Assembly (NCBI RefSeq): GCF_910592395.1
Contig: NC_088315.1
Coordinates: 10,296,501-10,360,500, forward strand
Reading direction: 5' to 3'
DNA: 64,000 nt
From: Lineus longissimus
Taxonomy: Eukaryota > Nemertea > Pilidiophora > Heteronemertea > Lineidae
Below are positions 1 to 12,049 of the stretch, piece after piece. Position 1 is the first letter of the stretch. Each line of letters opens with the position of its first letter. The notes below the pieces were generated by a model that worked only from the letters and a program-made list of their open reading frames with translations, ran no database searches and was not told the DNA's origin. A program made the position numbers and the translations under genes.

Positions 1-850
1 AGAAAAGGTCAACGAGAATGTGTTCAAATGCCCTCATAACGATGAGTTCAACAGAATTTGGTCAAAACAACCTTCGAATGGAGTCAACTTTCTTTGCGAA
101 ATTGAAGCGACGACCTCATTATTTATCGTAATTTATGCAGATCTGAGTGCAGCTGATGGGTGATGTTCTGATTTGTGTTCAAACTATTGGAAACTTCAGA
201 AATTAGTTCTATTAATTCTACTATTCTGCAGGAGTATATTATAGCCATTGATGTTGACAGCTAAAAGTAAAAGCACGAAAACTTTGTTCAGGTTTCTCGT
301 CCAATCACGTGACCTCTCCAACACTCGATAATGCACTCTTTTCGTCCACGTTTTAGGCCAATCTTCGGCCTGAACATGAAATCTAATAAGCGCAGTACTT
401 AAATCAGATGTTTCTCTCGCCTTGAAAACATTCCTGGGTAAAATCCATTGAGATTAGCCGAGTTAATCCACTTTTTCCCTGCCTAAAATCTCTGCCGCTG
501 AATTCTATAAATAGAAACTATTAACATCGCGGCAGTGTTGTTCCCATTGTGCGCCCTCCCACTTCACACCATGTCAGGAACTTTTACGGAGAGAGAGGGC
601 GTGCGGTAAGAAGAATGGCCAAAATGACGTCACGTTTTCCTGGCAATGTCGCCATTGGGAAAGCATCTTTAATTCAGACAACGTTCGTTCGTTCGTTCGT
701 TAGTGAATTCCTCCCGCTAGAATCGAGAAACCCTTATAAAAGGTCGTTGTATTTACATTCTCTGGCGATATATAGTCTGTGGCATATTAAGTTGCATAGC
801 GAGTTGGCCCTGTCAGTGTTTGATTTTAATGAAATTATAGGAGTATTTCG
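1..850. other. Non-coding stretch, no gene recognised
   Basis: No ORF here resembles a known family and no convincing splice-bounded exon is seen. The only simple structure is a short GTTC tetranucleotide microsatellite at about 682-701. The segment may continue the 3' part of the non-LTR element found at 5963-7460, because the transposon at 1161-5962 separates them, but nothing coding supports that. Confidence 0.5.
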
Positions 851-1098
851 AATACTTGACTTGCCAAACTCAGCTCGACGCCGAACTGCAGCGCCACTCG
901 CGGACAAAGATAGAACAACTCGACATTTTTTTCACCGGTTTTCTCGCTGCGCATGCGTACCAGCGGAAATCAACAAAAGATGACGCTGGTACGCATGCGC
1001 AGCGAGAAAACCGGTGAAAAAAATGTCGAGTTGTTCTATCTTTGTCCGCGAGTGGCGCTGCAGTTCGGCGTCGAGCTGAGTTTGGCAAGTCAAGTATT
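851..1098. repeat. Perfect 115-bp foldback palindrome with 18-nt spacer
   Basis: Positions 851-965 and 984-1098 are exact reverse complements of each other by direct reading, separated by an 18-nt spacer at 966-983. The arms are more GC-rich than the flanks and include a GCGCATGCGT stretch near the tip. No target duplication is obvious outside the arms (left flank TATTTCG, right flank GAGGTTG). It could be a foldback-type MITE or a very recent inverted duplication. It could also be an assembly or read artefact, since perfect identity in a region where every other repeat is diverged is unexpected. Confidence 0.85.
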
Positions 1099-1541
1099 GA
1101 GGTTGTGTTAATATTTTTGGTGTTGCCATTCAGTGTCGTGTGTGTAGTGTAATAGGTCAGTACCCTCACCGAAAAGCAGTGTGATATCAGTCAGGATTCA
1201 GTCAGGTTGCAGTGTTACCTCACATTTTTATGGCAGTGTTGAAATCAGTGGAAAGCAGTCATAGGGAGTGTTTTTCAGTCACGCAATACCAAAGCATACA
1301 GTTATACAGCAATCAAAAATAGAGGTTAGGGAGTCAGACATAAGCAGTGGTAAGACAGTCAAAATCAGTGGTAAGGCAGTCAAAAGTAGTGCTCATTTAA
1401 ATATTTAGGCTGACTGATTTCCACTGCTTTTGACACTGAAAATGACTCCCCACTATGCATCATGCACAGGGCTGGCAGTGGGGTTCAGTGTTAATTTAAA
1501 TATTTCGCAGCACACTGAATCCACACTGAAACACCACTGAT

Positions 1542-1575
1542 TAGACCATATCCACAACTCCGTGGATATGGTCTA
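1542..1575. repeat. 14-bp perfect stem with 6-nt loop
   Basis: TAGACCATATCCAC at 1542-1555 is mirrored by GTGGATATGGTCTA at 1562-1575. It lies at the inner edge of the left CAGTG array. The core GACCATATCC recurs in the inverted pair at 3155-3205 and 4688-4736, so it may belong to the same element family. Confidence 0.7.
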
Positions 1576-2874
1576 TTGTTTTTACTGAGCCGATCGCCAG
1601 GACCCGAGGGATGTGGTTTTCGACACGTATCTCCGAAACTGCCGCACGGAACGACCTGAAATTTGGTTAGGTTACGTTTCATAACCTGCTAACGAACAAC
1701 GTGTACTTTATTTTTGCAGCCGTTGCTTACTTTTTTAGTTTTCGGGTGATTTTTGATGAAAATCGCCGGTTCTGAACCGTTCCAGTAATAGCACTGCCTC
1801 CCGCGTTTTTACCGATTAGGCAAGTTGCTCAACGTTGATCTGTCCTGACCTGAACAGGTGGGAGGATACCCGCTACATGGAAGAGCCAACAGACATTTCG
1901 TCTATGCGTTCTAGACTGGGTGAGTGTGATTTTTTCGTGATTGTAATCGCCCTCAAATTTGTGTTGAAACACTGCATCAGACAAAATTAACTCATCAGAG
2001 GTCAAGAAAAGGATCTTAAGAATATATATTCGCTGTTAGTTTGGGTGATTATAGGGAGCACGTCCATCTTTTGAGGCAAACTTGTCATCCGAAAGTTTCC
2101 AGATCCCCGCAATGGCGGATATACATTCATCAATAAAATTACGAATTCGGGCAAGTTTCATCAAACTGTGCGCCTTAAACACCTAAGAATGTCTCAAAAT
2201 CACCCAGACTCTACACATGAGATATACCTTCACTGAAAATAATTGCTAAAACCTCGCTTAACGTGTCGCGAGTGCTGAAAGCAACAGTTTTGGAGATCGT
2301 TTTTCTGTACATCCTGCTCACTCCTGTAGAAATGTACAGTAAAGCACGTATACACGTGCAGTGTAAATGGACACACGAATGTACACACCTTCTGAAAATA
2401 TTGTCAGCAAAGGTGATAAGTGTTTGTTCTGAATTATGACAATGAAATTCATAGACTATTAGCAGGTAGTCAGTGTCTGTTGGTCTGAATAATGAATGAT
2501 AAAACTTCTGGTGAAGTTAAAATATTTCCTCGCTCTGTTTTACAGCCTGACGCAGTGACGGGGATGATCAGCATCTGTTCTGTTCTGCGACCGCATCAGT
2601 CACGGATATAGGAGCCTTGACCACGAGGAGCTGATGAGGCAAAGTCGTATAACCGTCTTAACCTTGACATCGGTGCAGTGCTGAATTTGCCGTCCGAAGA
2701 CAAACCAGTATAATATTCCAGCCGTATTTCGTTCTTTTCACTGTAATACTTTTACTTCAAAAAGACTGAATAAATAAACCTACTGTGGCAGTTAGTTTAA
2801 AAAGATATTATTGCATTTTACGTTTTTACTCTTAGTGCTGATCGGTCATACCCCTTGGGCCTGGCCGTAACCTT

Positions 2875-3120
2875 GCATACTGGTTGTCTCGATGCCGTAT
2901 GCTATGACCATGTATATATCTACTGGACTGGTTTGTTGCACCATGTCGAAGGAATTTTATGTAGAGATCAAGACACATCCCTCACATCACAATCTACACC
3001 TCAAAAGAATGGTTGTAAAAATCCTTGCCATGATTCCCGGTTGCCCCTATGTTGTGACCATGCATGCATCAATGGCCTGGGATGTTGCAACCTACACTTC
3101 AAAGGAATGCAAAGTCTAAA
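2875..3120 (+). repeat. Degenerate two-copy tandem repeat
   Basis: Two diverged units of about 170 bp follow one another, recognisable by shared blocks such as GGTTG, ATGACCATG or GTGACCATG, GTTGCA and AAGGAAT. Overlapping reading frames through them are short, lack homology and look like chance ORFs. No gene is proposed. Confidence 0.35.
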
Positions 3121-3548
3121 TCACATTTATTTTTTGTCCCCAGGTTGTGACTTTCCTAACAGCAATTGCAGACCATATCCCTGGTGATAGTGTTTTGTCA
3201 TCTTAAAAATGAGCACCAGGACAAAGCACCAAAAACCTGCCACTAAAAGGTCATATATCAAGGTTTTTTGCCATTTTCTGCTGTAAGACGATTTCAAAAG
3301 TGTACCTAACACTTTATACAATACAGAAAACCAAATGCAATTAGCTGCATCCATTTTGAAGATATAGCCAATTATGTGTTTGACAACTTGATTACCTGAT
3401 CAGGCTAGCAACTGGCTTGTTAGAGCCAGGCGGCGGGTTCAGCAAAAGTTGTGATGTAGATCAGGTCATCTGTACATGTCAAGCAATCATAAAAGCAGGA
3501 GGGCCTTAATTAATTATGCACACCTGGAAGTAATGTGTTTCATTCACT

Positions 3549-3805
3549 ATGGTGTATTGTGTGACTCCGAATTGTGTCAACTCAAGGCTAGCACAAAGAA
3601 CAATCGAATGACGGATGGGACCCATTTTCATGAATTTCCAAAGCCAGTTGAACGAGAGAGGAGGAAGCTGTGGATTCGGAAGTGCAAACGTTTGGAGTGT
3701 TGGAAGCCTGGGCCTTCGGCCAAACTTTGCAGTGATCACTTTATCGATACGGATTATCACATGAAGCCGGATATCTGCATCCAACTGAATATTAAATGCC
3801 ACTTG
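3549..3805 (+). pseudogene. THAP zinc-finger domain, frameshifted copy
   Basis: THAP domains are C2CH zinc-binding DNA-recognition folds found in transposases and transcription factors. Homology to the intact copy at 38823-39128 starts at the ATG (3549) and encodes the beginning of the C-x4-C motif (TPNC). Extra bases near 3585 (CTCAAGG in place of AGGAT) shift the frame. The rest, from KNNRMTDGTHFHEFPKP through LCSDHF (C-x2-H), is read in the other frame. The domain therefore cannot be translated from its own ATG without a frameshift. Confidence 0.75.
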
Positions 3806-3839
3806 TTAAAAACAGCTGTTCCATCTGTATTCGATTTGA

Positions 3840-4002
3840 CCAACCCTACCTCATCACTTTCGTCCGAATGATCACTCTCATTATGATCTAGTGATATCAA
3901 TGGCTCGAACATGTATGGCTCAACGTTTAAATATCCTTCTGTATCGACCAAAACATCCTCAAATTCACTGCTCTCACTCTCTGAACTGTATGCGGAAGCC
4001 AT
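3840..4002 (-). CDS. Exon with Ser/acidic N-terminus and PYMFEP motif
   Basis: The reading frame begins with ATG (MASAYSSESESSEFEDVL) and includes EPYMFEP followed by an acidic SDHSDESD run. The PYMFEP box is a feature I associate with invertebrate P2X7-like cytosolic-domain proteins that are multicopy in many animal genomes; the zinc-binding core of that family is not seen here. The same exon recurs in the other complete THAP element (39304-39675), so it travels with the transposon. Sequence after about 3840 is antisense to the THAP exon and probably not coding. Confidence 0.45.
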
Positions 4003-5962
4003 CTTGCTTTGTTCTGACTGACCTGACCTACGTCATCAAAAAATCCCTAGCGGCCACATGTGGAACTAATCTAAAGTTGTGTGTGGTGGGAAATTCAAAT
4101 AGTTTCAAATTGAAAATTGAAATAACTAAATAATGACTTTATTATTAGAATTTTTTTAATGTCTGGGATCTTGTTTTTTTAACCCTCAACATATTTCATG
4201 AGTATCAAGCATGTTTTCAAACCTTGATATATGACCTTTAAGATCAGATCAGAAGTTACCTACGTGGTGCCAGTACCCACAAGTGCATGATTGACACCTA
4301 GATCATTTGAAGAAAAAATTGGCAGCAGAACCATGTGTGCATGGAGGGAGGTATTATAATATAAATACTGTGGAGACGCAATGTATTATTGGTCGTCCCA
4401 ACATTGGGAGCTTTCATCCCCACCAGCCATATCAGATGGCCAACTGGTTTCCCTCACTCGACCAGAAAACTCATCAAAAGATACGAAAGATGTTGAGATT
4501 CAGATTACATTTGCTTGTTGTCTGCTGGATTCTGACCATCCATATGCTGAGTTGTTGCAGTCCCAGAACCATCGCTAATTCTAGTATTTATGATGCACCT
4601 ACTGTCACAACCCAATTCAGCTGGTTATTCAGGGTTATTTGCCTCTGATTTATCTGGTTATATCCTGGTGCAAACCTAATTTCTCAACATGACAAAATAC
4701 TTTCACCAGGGATATGGTCTGCAATTTGCTGTTAGGCGAATTGCCCAATACTAGTTTTGACTGCCATTTCCAAAACCTCTTGGAGGGAGCAGTCATTTTC
4801 AGTGTTAATATGAATAATTTATTTAATGGCATGCAGGCACGGATGCCGAGAAAGGGATTGGGGGACGTGACCCCCCTGTGCTGATGACAACCAAAGAAAT
4901 TGTTCGAAAAAGAAAAAACTTCTAGCGAACTGTTACTTTTGCTGTCCTATTTTAGACGGTGTGTTTGCGTCCAATATGGCAGTGATGACGTCATCTGCAC
5001 AAATAGAGGACATCGCCATTGTATGATGACGTGACACAGTAAAAAGATGACAAATTCACGTCCTTGACCTACGTCATTGCAAACTTTGTCATAATGACAG
5101 TGGTCAGATGGGGTTACTAGACAATTGAAACGACACATGGCACATAGCTACTGTCAGTGATGTCAGGGATTGAAGCTAGATCAAATTGACGTCCAAATAA
5201 AGTAACTGCACGCAGCCTGTAGAATAATGATCTACTGATTGATGTGTATTGAGCTCCCATGCAGATAATTTGCAGTGTATGCATACATTACAATTAACAC
5301 CTATAGGGCCTACAGTAGATGCATGAAGATACATGCAGATATCTTGCAGTGTATGCATGCATTACAACACCTATAGGGCCTATACAGCCTTCTTGATTTG
5401 CTGAAAATACAACTTCAGTGTCTGTCGAGATTACCCTTTTTGCATTCATTTGGCTCCTTATGTGTTCCGATTCAAACTGACTAAAACTCCCCTCTTCTCA
5501 TATTGAAATTCGGGTAAATATCGAGAAATATGAAGAGGTACCATGATTTCTTGAATGTTTGACTATCAAATTCAAACTTACTAGCTTCCTGTCTCAGGTT
5601 GCATTATGGGTGATATTTAACACTGAATTTGACTGCAATTACCACTGCTTTACACTGCCATCAAGTCTTAATCTCACCAGTCATAAGCAGTGGTTTTCAG
5701 TCATGTTGAAAATGCCACGGGTTTCGATCAGAGTTGGAGAAGTGGAAATCAGTGGTCTTTCAGTCATAGGCAGTGTTTTTGAAATACGTCGTTCATAATG
5801 ATATGCAAGTGGCAGTGCTTTGCAGTGGTCTTTCAGTCAAAATCAGTGGTTTTAAAACATTAAGAAAAAATGATATGCCTAAGACAGTCATATGCAGTGG
5901 GGGTTTCAGTCAAAAGCAGTGTGATGCAGTCATTTTCAGTGCACTGCCTTTTGGTGAGGGTA

Positions 5963-7460
5963 CATCCATCCTGCATCCCCAGCCGTTCAAAATCGCATCG
6001 CACAACTCTGTCTTCGTCTGAGGAGGGGGTAGTCCGTCTCCTTGGTATAGACTGCATAGTGCCGAGATCAGATTCCCTCGATCCTTCTCAAGAGATGGGC
6101 ATGTGACTAGAAAGTGTGGGGCATCTTCCTCTTCCGAGCGACATAATGGGCATTGGGGATCAACCTCTTGCTTGTTGAAGCGTACTCTGTCCTGTCGTAG
6201 GCCAAATCTACCAACCAGGAGTCTCGCTCTTGTAGTTGCCTCTGTAACTAGATACTGCTTTCCTTTACAAGCTTGCCACAGAGGGTGGGGGCGACCTATC
6301 CATACCTGGTCGAGGATCATCCATTGGAGGGTCTTTCTGGCTTGAGCTTCAGAAACTAAGGCGTTGGTCCACGAGTCCTTAATCAACATGATGGTGTTAT
6401 CCTTCCAGTGGCATTTCTTCCAGGGGTGTTGAAGTGCCTGGTGGATGTTGATGCCATACTTTTCGGCTGTTTTACATATCTTGTTAAACCAGCTCTTCGA
6501 GGTATCTGATTTAAGAGACAGTTGTCTTTGCGCGACTTGCCATAGGGGATTATTTCTGTCGAGTCTTGTGATGGCTCCAAACAGGGAGAGTTGACGTGCG
6601 TGAATTGTTGCCTCGATTGGTATTGTTCCAAGCAGCAGGTAGATGGCCGACTTAGCTGTGCTTTCCGGTAGACTCTGGATTAGTCTTAGTGCCTTTCGGT
6701 GAAAGAGATCGAGTTGGGACACTTGAGCTGCCGACAAGATGGTGGCTTCCAGACCATGCAGAAGTCTTGGGATGACGAAGGTGTCATAGATTTTCATTGA
6801 TGCGGAAGGGTCTAGACCATTATAGCTGTGAAAACCCACACCCATCAGGGCATATGCTGTCCGTCTTGCCAGGGTAATCCTCGTTGAAATATCAGGGGAC
6901 GTCTTTCCCTTTTGCCAGTTTAGCCCAAGATGTACAAAATCCCCCGCTATAGTAGCTGGTTTGCCCCCCAGGTGCCATTCCTGAGCTTTACTTGAGCTTG
7001 CTTGCGACTGGTGGTGTGGACATACTACTGATTTCACTGGATGTACATGTAGTTCATAAAGATTGGTGTTTGAGTGGTCGTTGCTGACTGACATCATTGC
7101 TTGAAGTTCCATGGGACTTGATGTGAGAAGGAGTAGGTCATCGGCGCAGCCAGGGGATCCGATGTATGTAGGGCCTATATGCAGTCCCAGCCCTGCTTTA
7201 GTGAGGGATGATGCCAAATCGTTGGCATACAACTTGTAAAGTGTCGGAGACATGACTGCACCTTGCTTCACTCCTTGTCGGACTGCATATTCCCTGCTGT
7301 CTTCACCGCACCATCTCACAACCTCTGTACTGGAGTCATACAGATCGTCAATCAGACACCACAGAGATTTCTTCATTGGTGTACCAAACATCTTGAGTTT
7401 GAGGCGAGAGTGGGACACAACATCAAAGGCTTTGCGAGCATCAAGTATATAATGAGATCA
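5963..7460 (-). pseudogene. Non-LTR retrotransposon reverse transcriptase, C-terminal half
   Basis: A long open frame encodes the second half of a reverse transcriptase. It begins in motif A (LDARKAFD, just upstream of the first Met), then GVKQGAVMSPTLYKLYAND (motif B region), GCADDLLLL in place of the usual YADD (motif C), a thumb region, and a terminal Cys-His element (CPLCRSEEEDAPHFLVTC). This order fits LINE-type elements of the jockey/CR1/L2 group. The 5' part, including the endonuclease, is missing. The 3' end is cut by the TIR element ending at 5962; the last codons beyond GWGCRM are transposon sequence. Confidence 0.85.
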
Positions 7461-9350
7461 ATAGTAGTGTCCGTGTCAGATCCCATCATGGAGGTATAAA
7501 CAACTAGTCTTCTCTCCCCAGGTGCCTCACACGGACCTTCACGTCCCCATACTCAAGACCAACTCTTACAATATCGCCCTCAAAACAACCCTGGAGTCAT
7601 GAATTCACAGGTGCTCCTGTGAAATCTCAGTTCTAGTTTATTTATCAAACTTTATCGAGGGTTATCGAATCGAATGGATGTGTCGATCGTCGGGGCGGAT
7701 TGATATGTGGTTACTAGGTTGTGCGTCCAAGGCGATTAGGTCATTCAGTTAGTTTGAGAAAGATCATGATCATGAAGATGCGTGTTGTGTTATCATAACT
7801 GGAAAATAAGTTGAAAGTTATTATTAGTACTACGATTCTTACACGAGTAAAAAGTAGACGTTTTAAGCAACACAATAATGTTACTCCCATAAAAAAACTG
7901 TCAGTTCTCCTTACCACTCACAGAAGCCAAGCCATTGCTGTTAAGTTATGCAGGGGCTTAATCAATTACTTGCACTCCCTGTGGGGTGAATAACATTACC
8001 TTTTGAACAGCTGGCTGTAGGGGGATGATTGGAACAGCCGGTATACCTGCTGACCTGCTGAACCGAGGATAATGTTATTTTCAATCCACGATTGCAGGTC
8101 ACCTGATTTTCGAGATTTCGCGGGAAATGAAATTGTAAACAAACGCATGTGTGCAGCTCAAATGTAAACAAAAATGTATTTTTGGTACTTTTGGTTGCTG
8201 GACTTGGGTTTTCCCGCAGTTAGGAGCTGGATCAAATTGGTGGTCTATTGTGCTGTTTTAGTCAGAGGTAGCACTTGATTTTGAAGGGATTTTCAAATTA
8301 AGGTGACCATGGTCTTTTATGTGCTCAGCTCACCACAGCTTTTAATACTTGATGTATCTGAAGAGGTGCGCGGAACCTGACATGGCCTTACCAAGGAGCT
8401 GCTCACTTTGCCTTTTTGGCTGAGACATTGCTACATGTAGGACTAGGAGGAGCACGCATTTTAAAGTTATAGTAGTGATAGTACAGTTGGTTCAAGCCAT
8501 TTGGAAGCCGACATGTGAAGGCCTATCTGGGTTCTCCTTCTTCTCCGTATAAAAAGGGGCATGTTGCTGACTAAGGAACAAGGCATATTGACATTGCCTC
8601 ATCATCTCTATGGGACCAATTGATATACTTTTATATGCACGCATACATCGTGCCATTTCAGGGTCCGAGTCTGTGGACAATTGGTTTGATTAATTTGTCT
8701 CTTCGATATTGCTCCTTTATTGCATTAGATTTTCATCGCAATTCGATCTATTCAAGATATAGCCAATTTGAACCTGTCTGCGCCAAGGATAGATTGGTTC
8801 CAGATCGACTCACTATGACTAGGAATACGCAGTAGAGCACAATGTCATGAAAAACGACCCTTTGTATTGTAAATTCCAATCACCTGCAGAACAGGTCAAT
8901 TTCTCTCAATAAAATTAATTTTGTTGACTCCTGTAATCTCTACCTTATTAAAAAAAAAAGAAAGTGGTGCTAGTCCCAAACTGGTAATTTCTATTTATTT
9001 TGACCTCTGTTAAATCAGGATACCTCTCAATTACACTTACAGACAGCATTTTGTATCCTTGTGCTGTACAACCCAGCCTGGACATACCACAGTTGTCCAT
9101 GGAGAAGTCTCATCCTCTCTGACACTTTTTTTCTGTAAAGCTACTGATACAACATACTGAACTAGGGATATCTTCCGTTGCCTCCTGTAATATTTACATA
9201 CCATGGCTGATTAGTTCAATCATATTTCATCCAGCTGGCAGCTCTGCATTGGAAATTTTAGTGGTATAACGTGTTCTCTTGACCTTCAAACAGTAGTACA
9301 AAGCCGATATTTACTACTTTATAGTATACCCTCAGTCCTATGTTATTAGG
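7461..9350. other. Non-coding stretch, no gene recognised
   Basis: Only short unsupported frames occur. A poly-A run near 8950-8960 could be a retroposon tail. The segment about 9357-9385 (GCGCAAGGCCCTTGGGCCTC) looks like an interspersed-repeat end and abuts the truncated polymerase fragment that follows. Confidence 0.5.
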
Positions 9351-10725
9351 TCATGCAGCTGAGCGCAAGGCCCTTGGGCCTCTTGTTAAAGGACAATAAT
9401 AATGTAATCTTATCAGCTCAATTTCGTTTTTCTGAATATGGAGCCAATTGAGAAACTCTCGAACACAATCGGTACCGACGTGTGTGAAAAGCTTTGAATT
9501 GTGTTTCGAATTCGAACAAATTCTAATTGCAGAAACGCCAAGTGGCACGTGTCGGTGAATTCTTTTCGATTTGCCCGAATTTTGCTTTTCAGAAGGATCG
9601 CTTACCATCATTGTTTCGTAATCATAATAGATTGTCCATGGCATTTTGATGGTAGCAGAAAACTTATCAAAGGCTAGATGGGCTTTAGCTGAAGAAGGTG
9701 TTGTGTAAACCTGACCTTTTCTATCACAGTAGTGAGTTTTGTGTTGATCCAACTTGAGTTTTGATTTGTACACGGACAAACACGATCTGCAGACAAATTT
9801 CTTGAAATGACGCATTCCCGTGCCTTCCCGATGTAGCAAGCGTGACAAGTTTGTGATGAGAAAATAATGTTCTCTGTACAAGAGAAGGTCAACACAACGA
9901 TTGTCGGGGAGATGTTTTTCTTTCGAATGGTAAATGGGCACTAAGCACGGTTGGTTCCGTTGTTTTGGAGCATTGACATAGCGGTAAACATTTACAGACA
10001 GATTGTTCCTTTTTTCAAATGTTGAAATCTGTCCGAGACCTACTGGAAAAGTTAAATTAGTAACATCCAATCTGCACTGGTCAACCCACTTTTCAAAATT
10101 AGCAACTCTTATCCTTGGGTGATCAGATTGGCGCTTAAGGTGGGCGAGAATGCAATGGAGGAAACACTCATCTCCCCTTTGATTCGTTTTGTGATTGTTG
10201 AGCTGAAGACAGGCTTTTTTTCGAACCAGTTCATCCGGTAAACAAACTCTCTTACACGTGCCTCTGTCTGATTTCGTAAATTCACAACCTCCGCGGAGGA
10301 TTACAAACTTGACTATTGTTAATTTCATTCCCAGGACTTTGTCGAATGTCCATCCTGACCCCGCCTGTATAAAGGTATCGAATTTCGTCCAGGTTTTCCT
10401 CAAGTAAAGATTTGATATCCCCAACCACCAGTGCAGATTGGGTGTTTGTGTTAAACCAAGGCTCAGTAGCTGTTGCCTTACCAGATTCATAATCTTTTTC
10501 CCCGGTTAGATTACGAAGTAAACGCACCTGAATTTCAAAATGATATTTCAGACCGTAATCCGCATGCATCTTGAAATATTTGACCAGTTGCGAGTTCAAC
10601 AAAGGTCTCGCCTCCTTACGTAGAAACAAGGAAAGGTCATTTTCGCGTTTGATATCGCGATATTCATATTGAACCCCATCCATAGATGGTGAAAAGTTCC
10701 GCGTGGCAATCATCCTTCGCGTCAC
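9351..10725 (-). pseudogene. Polinton-type DNA polymerase B, N-terminal fragment (third polB)
   Basis: Two overlapping frames (10725-10282 and 10490-9351), shifted at roughly 10375-10385, together cover the N-terminal third of a protein-primed family-B polymerase. Shared with the two Polinton polymerases in this window are a GSGW box, a conserved GDECFLHC block with a downstream HYFLI block, a Cys-x2-Cys...His zinc finger (CRSCLSVYKSKLKLDQHKTH) and the exonuclease I motif YYDYETM (DxE). The frame then runs into an interspersed repeat (ending RGPRALRSAA), so the exonuclease II and polymerase domains are lost. It is clearly a different lineage from the other two. Confidence 0.8.
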
Positions 10726-10954
10726 CAGTGTTCAACCTGCGCGAATAATCGCTGCGAGGTGTACAGATAAATACTAAATCTCTATCGTGACTATGAAATT
10801 ACAATCTTATTAGACTATTATACCCCGTGTTGTTGGTGATTGATAGGAAAAAGGTATCGATCCGTAGAAAGGGAGGAGAGAATTTCTGTCACACTGAAAT
10901 ATGTATAAGTATTAACTAACTCATAACTCATGTCTCGAGAATCCCGGTGTTCAA

Positions 10955-10963
10955 CCTTTATAG
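10955..10963 (-). promoter_or_regulatory. TATA-box candidate, minus strand
   Basis: On the minus strand the sequence is CTATAAAGG, about 230 bp upstream of the polymerase fragment start (10725). Together with the plus-strand TATA at 11213 it would form a divergent promoter pair. Position and consensus are the only evidence. Confidence 0.35.
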
Positions 10964-11212
10964 TTCCCATCGTGATTGTTATTTATTATTCCCCTTGCGA
11001 ACTTGTACACCCTCCTCAATTTCCCAGTAATATTCCCCCAGTTACGTTAATGGAACTCTTCCCCAAAACCCCCACCTTCGCATTCAATTTAGTTTCAGTC
11101 ACACCATAATTTCAACCTTAGCTCAGAATTCGACAAAACCTTAATCTCTATTCGAATTTATGCGTTTTTCATTAATTCTAGTGTGACTAGGTGGGAACAA
11201 ACAAGTGTAGAC

Positions 11213-11260
11213 CTATAAAGCTGGTGAACGCTTGAGGTCACACAACAACCAACGCGTCTG
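11213..11260 (+). promoter_or_regulatory. TATA box and short first exon ending at a splice donor
   Basis: CTATAAAG at 11213-11220 is followed about 40 nt later by GCGTCTG|GTAAGTGG, a strong 5' splice site at 11261. A transcript starting around 11240 would have a very short leader exon. A similar arrangement recurs at 12158-12245. Confidence 0.4.
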
Positions 11261-11297
11261 GTAAGTGGTATAAGATTGTGATAGTTAGAGTAATTAT

Positions 11298-11722
11298 TTT
11301 TTTGTACTCATTCTTCACATTAATCTCTAAAAACTACAAATGGTCATTTCAAACCCCACACCAACTTTGATTGCAAGGACCGGATAATAGTATATTACTT
11401 TTAGAAGCGAACCCCTTGTTCAATGTTGGTGATTGAGATTAGAGTGAGAACCTGCCCCAGCAAGAAACAATTACGGACCAAGCTACATCTGGTCATTTCA
11501 AACCCCACCCTAACTTTAATTGTAAGGACCAGATAATAGAATATTACTTTTAGAAGCGAACCCTTTGTTCATTGTTGGTGATTGAGATAACACGCGTGAT
11601 ATAAGAGTTGGGATAAATACATTGGATAGTAATTCATTATTTGTACTTATTCTTCACATATTTCACCAACAACAACAAGTGCTCATTACAAAACCCCTGA
11701 TTGAGATTCCAGTGAGAACCTG
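11298..11722 (+). repeat. Three direct repeats of about 100-150 bp
   Basis: Units at about 11298-11455, 11489-11588 and a partial third at 11637-11722 share blocks such as TGGTCATTTCAAACCCCAC, ATATTACTTTTAGAAGCGAA and GATTGAGATTAGAGTGAG, with scattered substitutions. They lie between the two promoter-like sites, as enhancer repeats might, but no function can be shown. Confidence 0.75.
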
Positions 11723-12049
11723 CCAGAAAAAAATGACGTACACACTCAAGGTTGTTGTTGTGATTGGTCAGTGAAGTTAAAGTTTAGAGAGTGTTTTTTC
11801 AAGATATCGTGAATTTGATTGGATCCCAACTACTCTGAGCTCCTGATCGTGCGAGGACATACCAAAAGACGGGTTTTCATCCTTCTTATGACTATTGTAA
11901 TCCCGGGTGACTTTCCATGGCGAGGGCGGGTGCTGTCCCACGATTGGCTGTCGAATTCTCCAGCATTGTCTCCACTGGCTGGGGGCCACCAACCTGCAAA
12001 AAAAAAAAAGGAAAGTTGTATCAGTGGAAGCGCAGTGAACGCTGAGTCT

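Larger units (their letters stand above)
3248..4237. mobile_element. THAP-bearing TTAA-target DNA transposon, copy A
   Basis: The ends are AGGTCATATATCAAGG and its reverse complement CCTTGATATATGACCT. The right flank is TTAA; the left flank TAAA is probably a decayed TTAA. The copy at 38193-39910 shows the same ends with an exact TTAA duplication. TTAA targets are used by piggyBac and Kolobok; THAP-domain proteins are associated with Kolobok, so a Kolobok-like non-autonomous element is the best guess. It carries a THAP exon on plus and a PYMFEP-motif exon on minus, converging. No DDE transposase is visible. Confidence 0.75.
3155..4736. repeat. Inverted pair of about 50 bp flanking the first THAP element
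   Basis: The segment at about 3155-3205 (containing GCAGACCATATCCCTGGTG) matches the reverse complement of about 4688-4736 (CACCAGGGATATGGTCTGC), with some mismatches outside that core. The pair brackets the THAP element at 3248-4237. It may be the TIRs of an older MITE-like element that the THAP element entered. Confidence 0.5.
1161..5962. mobile_element. Non-autonomous TIR transposon with subterminal CAGTG/CAGTC arrays
   Basis: The left end reads TACCCTCACCGAAAAGCAG and the reverse complement of the right end reads TACCCTCACCAAAAGGCAG, so the ends are inverted repeats; the outer TA may be a target duplication. Inside each end (about 1170-1540 and 5640-5950) there are many short CAGTG, CAGTC and TCAGT motifs at 10-40 nt spacing. 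Those near the outer ends point the same way relative to their own end, and opposite orientations appear further in. Such subterminal arrays are typical transposase-binding clusters in CACTA-like and some other DNA transposons. No transposase is visible in the 4.8 kb. The right end interrupts a non-LTR reverse transcriptase. The superfamily is not assigned. Confidence 0.7.

Noticed and set aside
870-1169. 99-codon minus-strand ORF
   Set aside because: It spans the perfect palindrome and is explained by the repeat, not by coding constraint.
2855-3187. 110-codon frame as a cysteine-rich protein
   Set aside because: It runs through a degenerate tandem repeat and lacks any family signature.
3506-3802. 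Minus-strand ORF opposite the THAP exon
   Set aside because: It is the antisense shadow of the conserved THAP reading frame; the same shadow appears at 38485-38724 and 38814-39071.
10282-10490. Programmed frameshift in the third polB fragment
   Set aside because: The two frames overlap broadly without a slippery heptamer at the homology switch, and the gene is truncated anyway.
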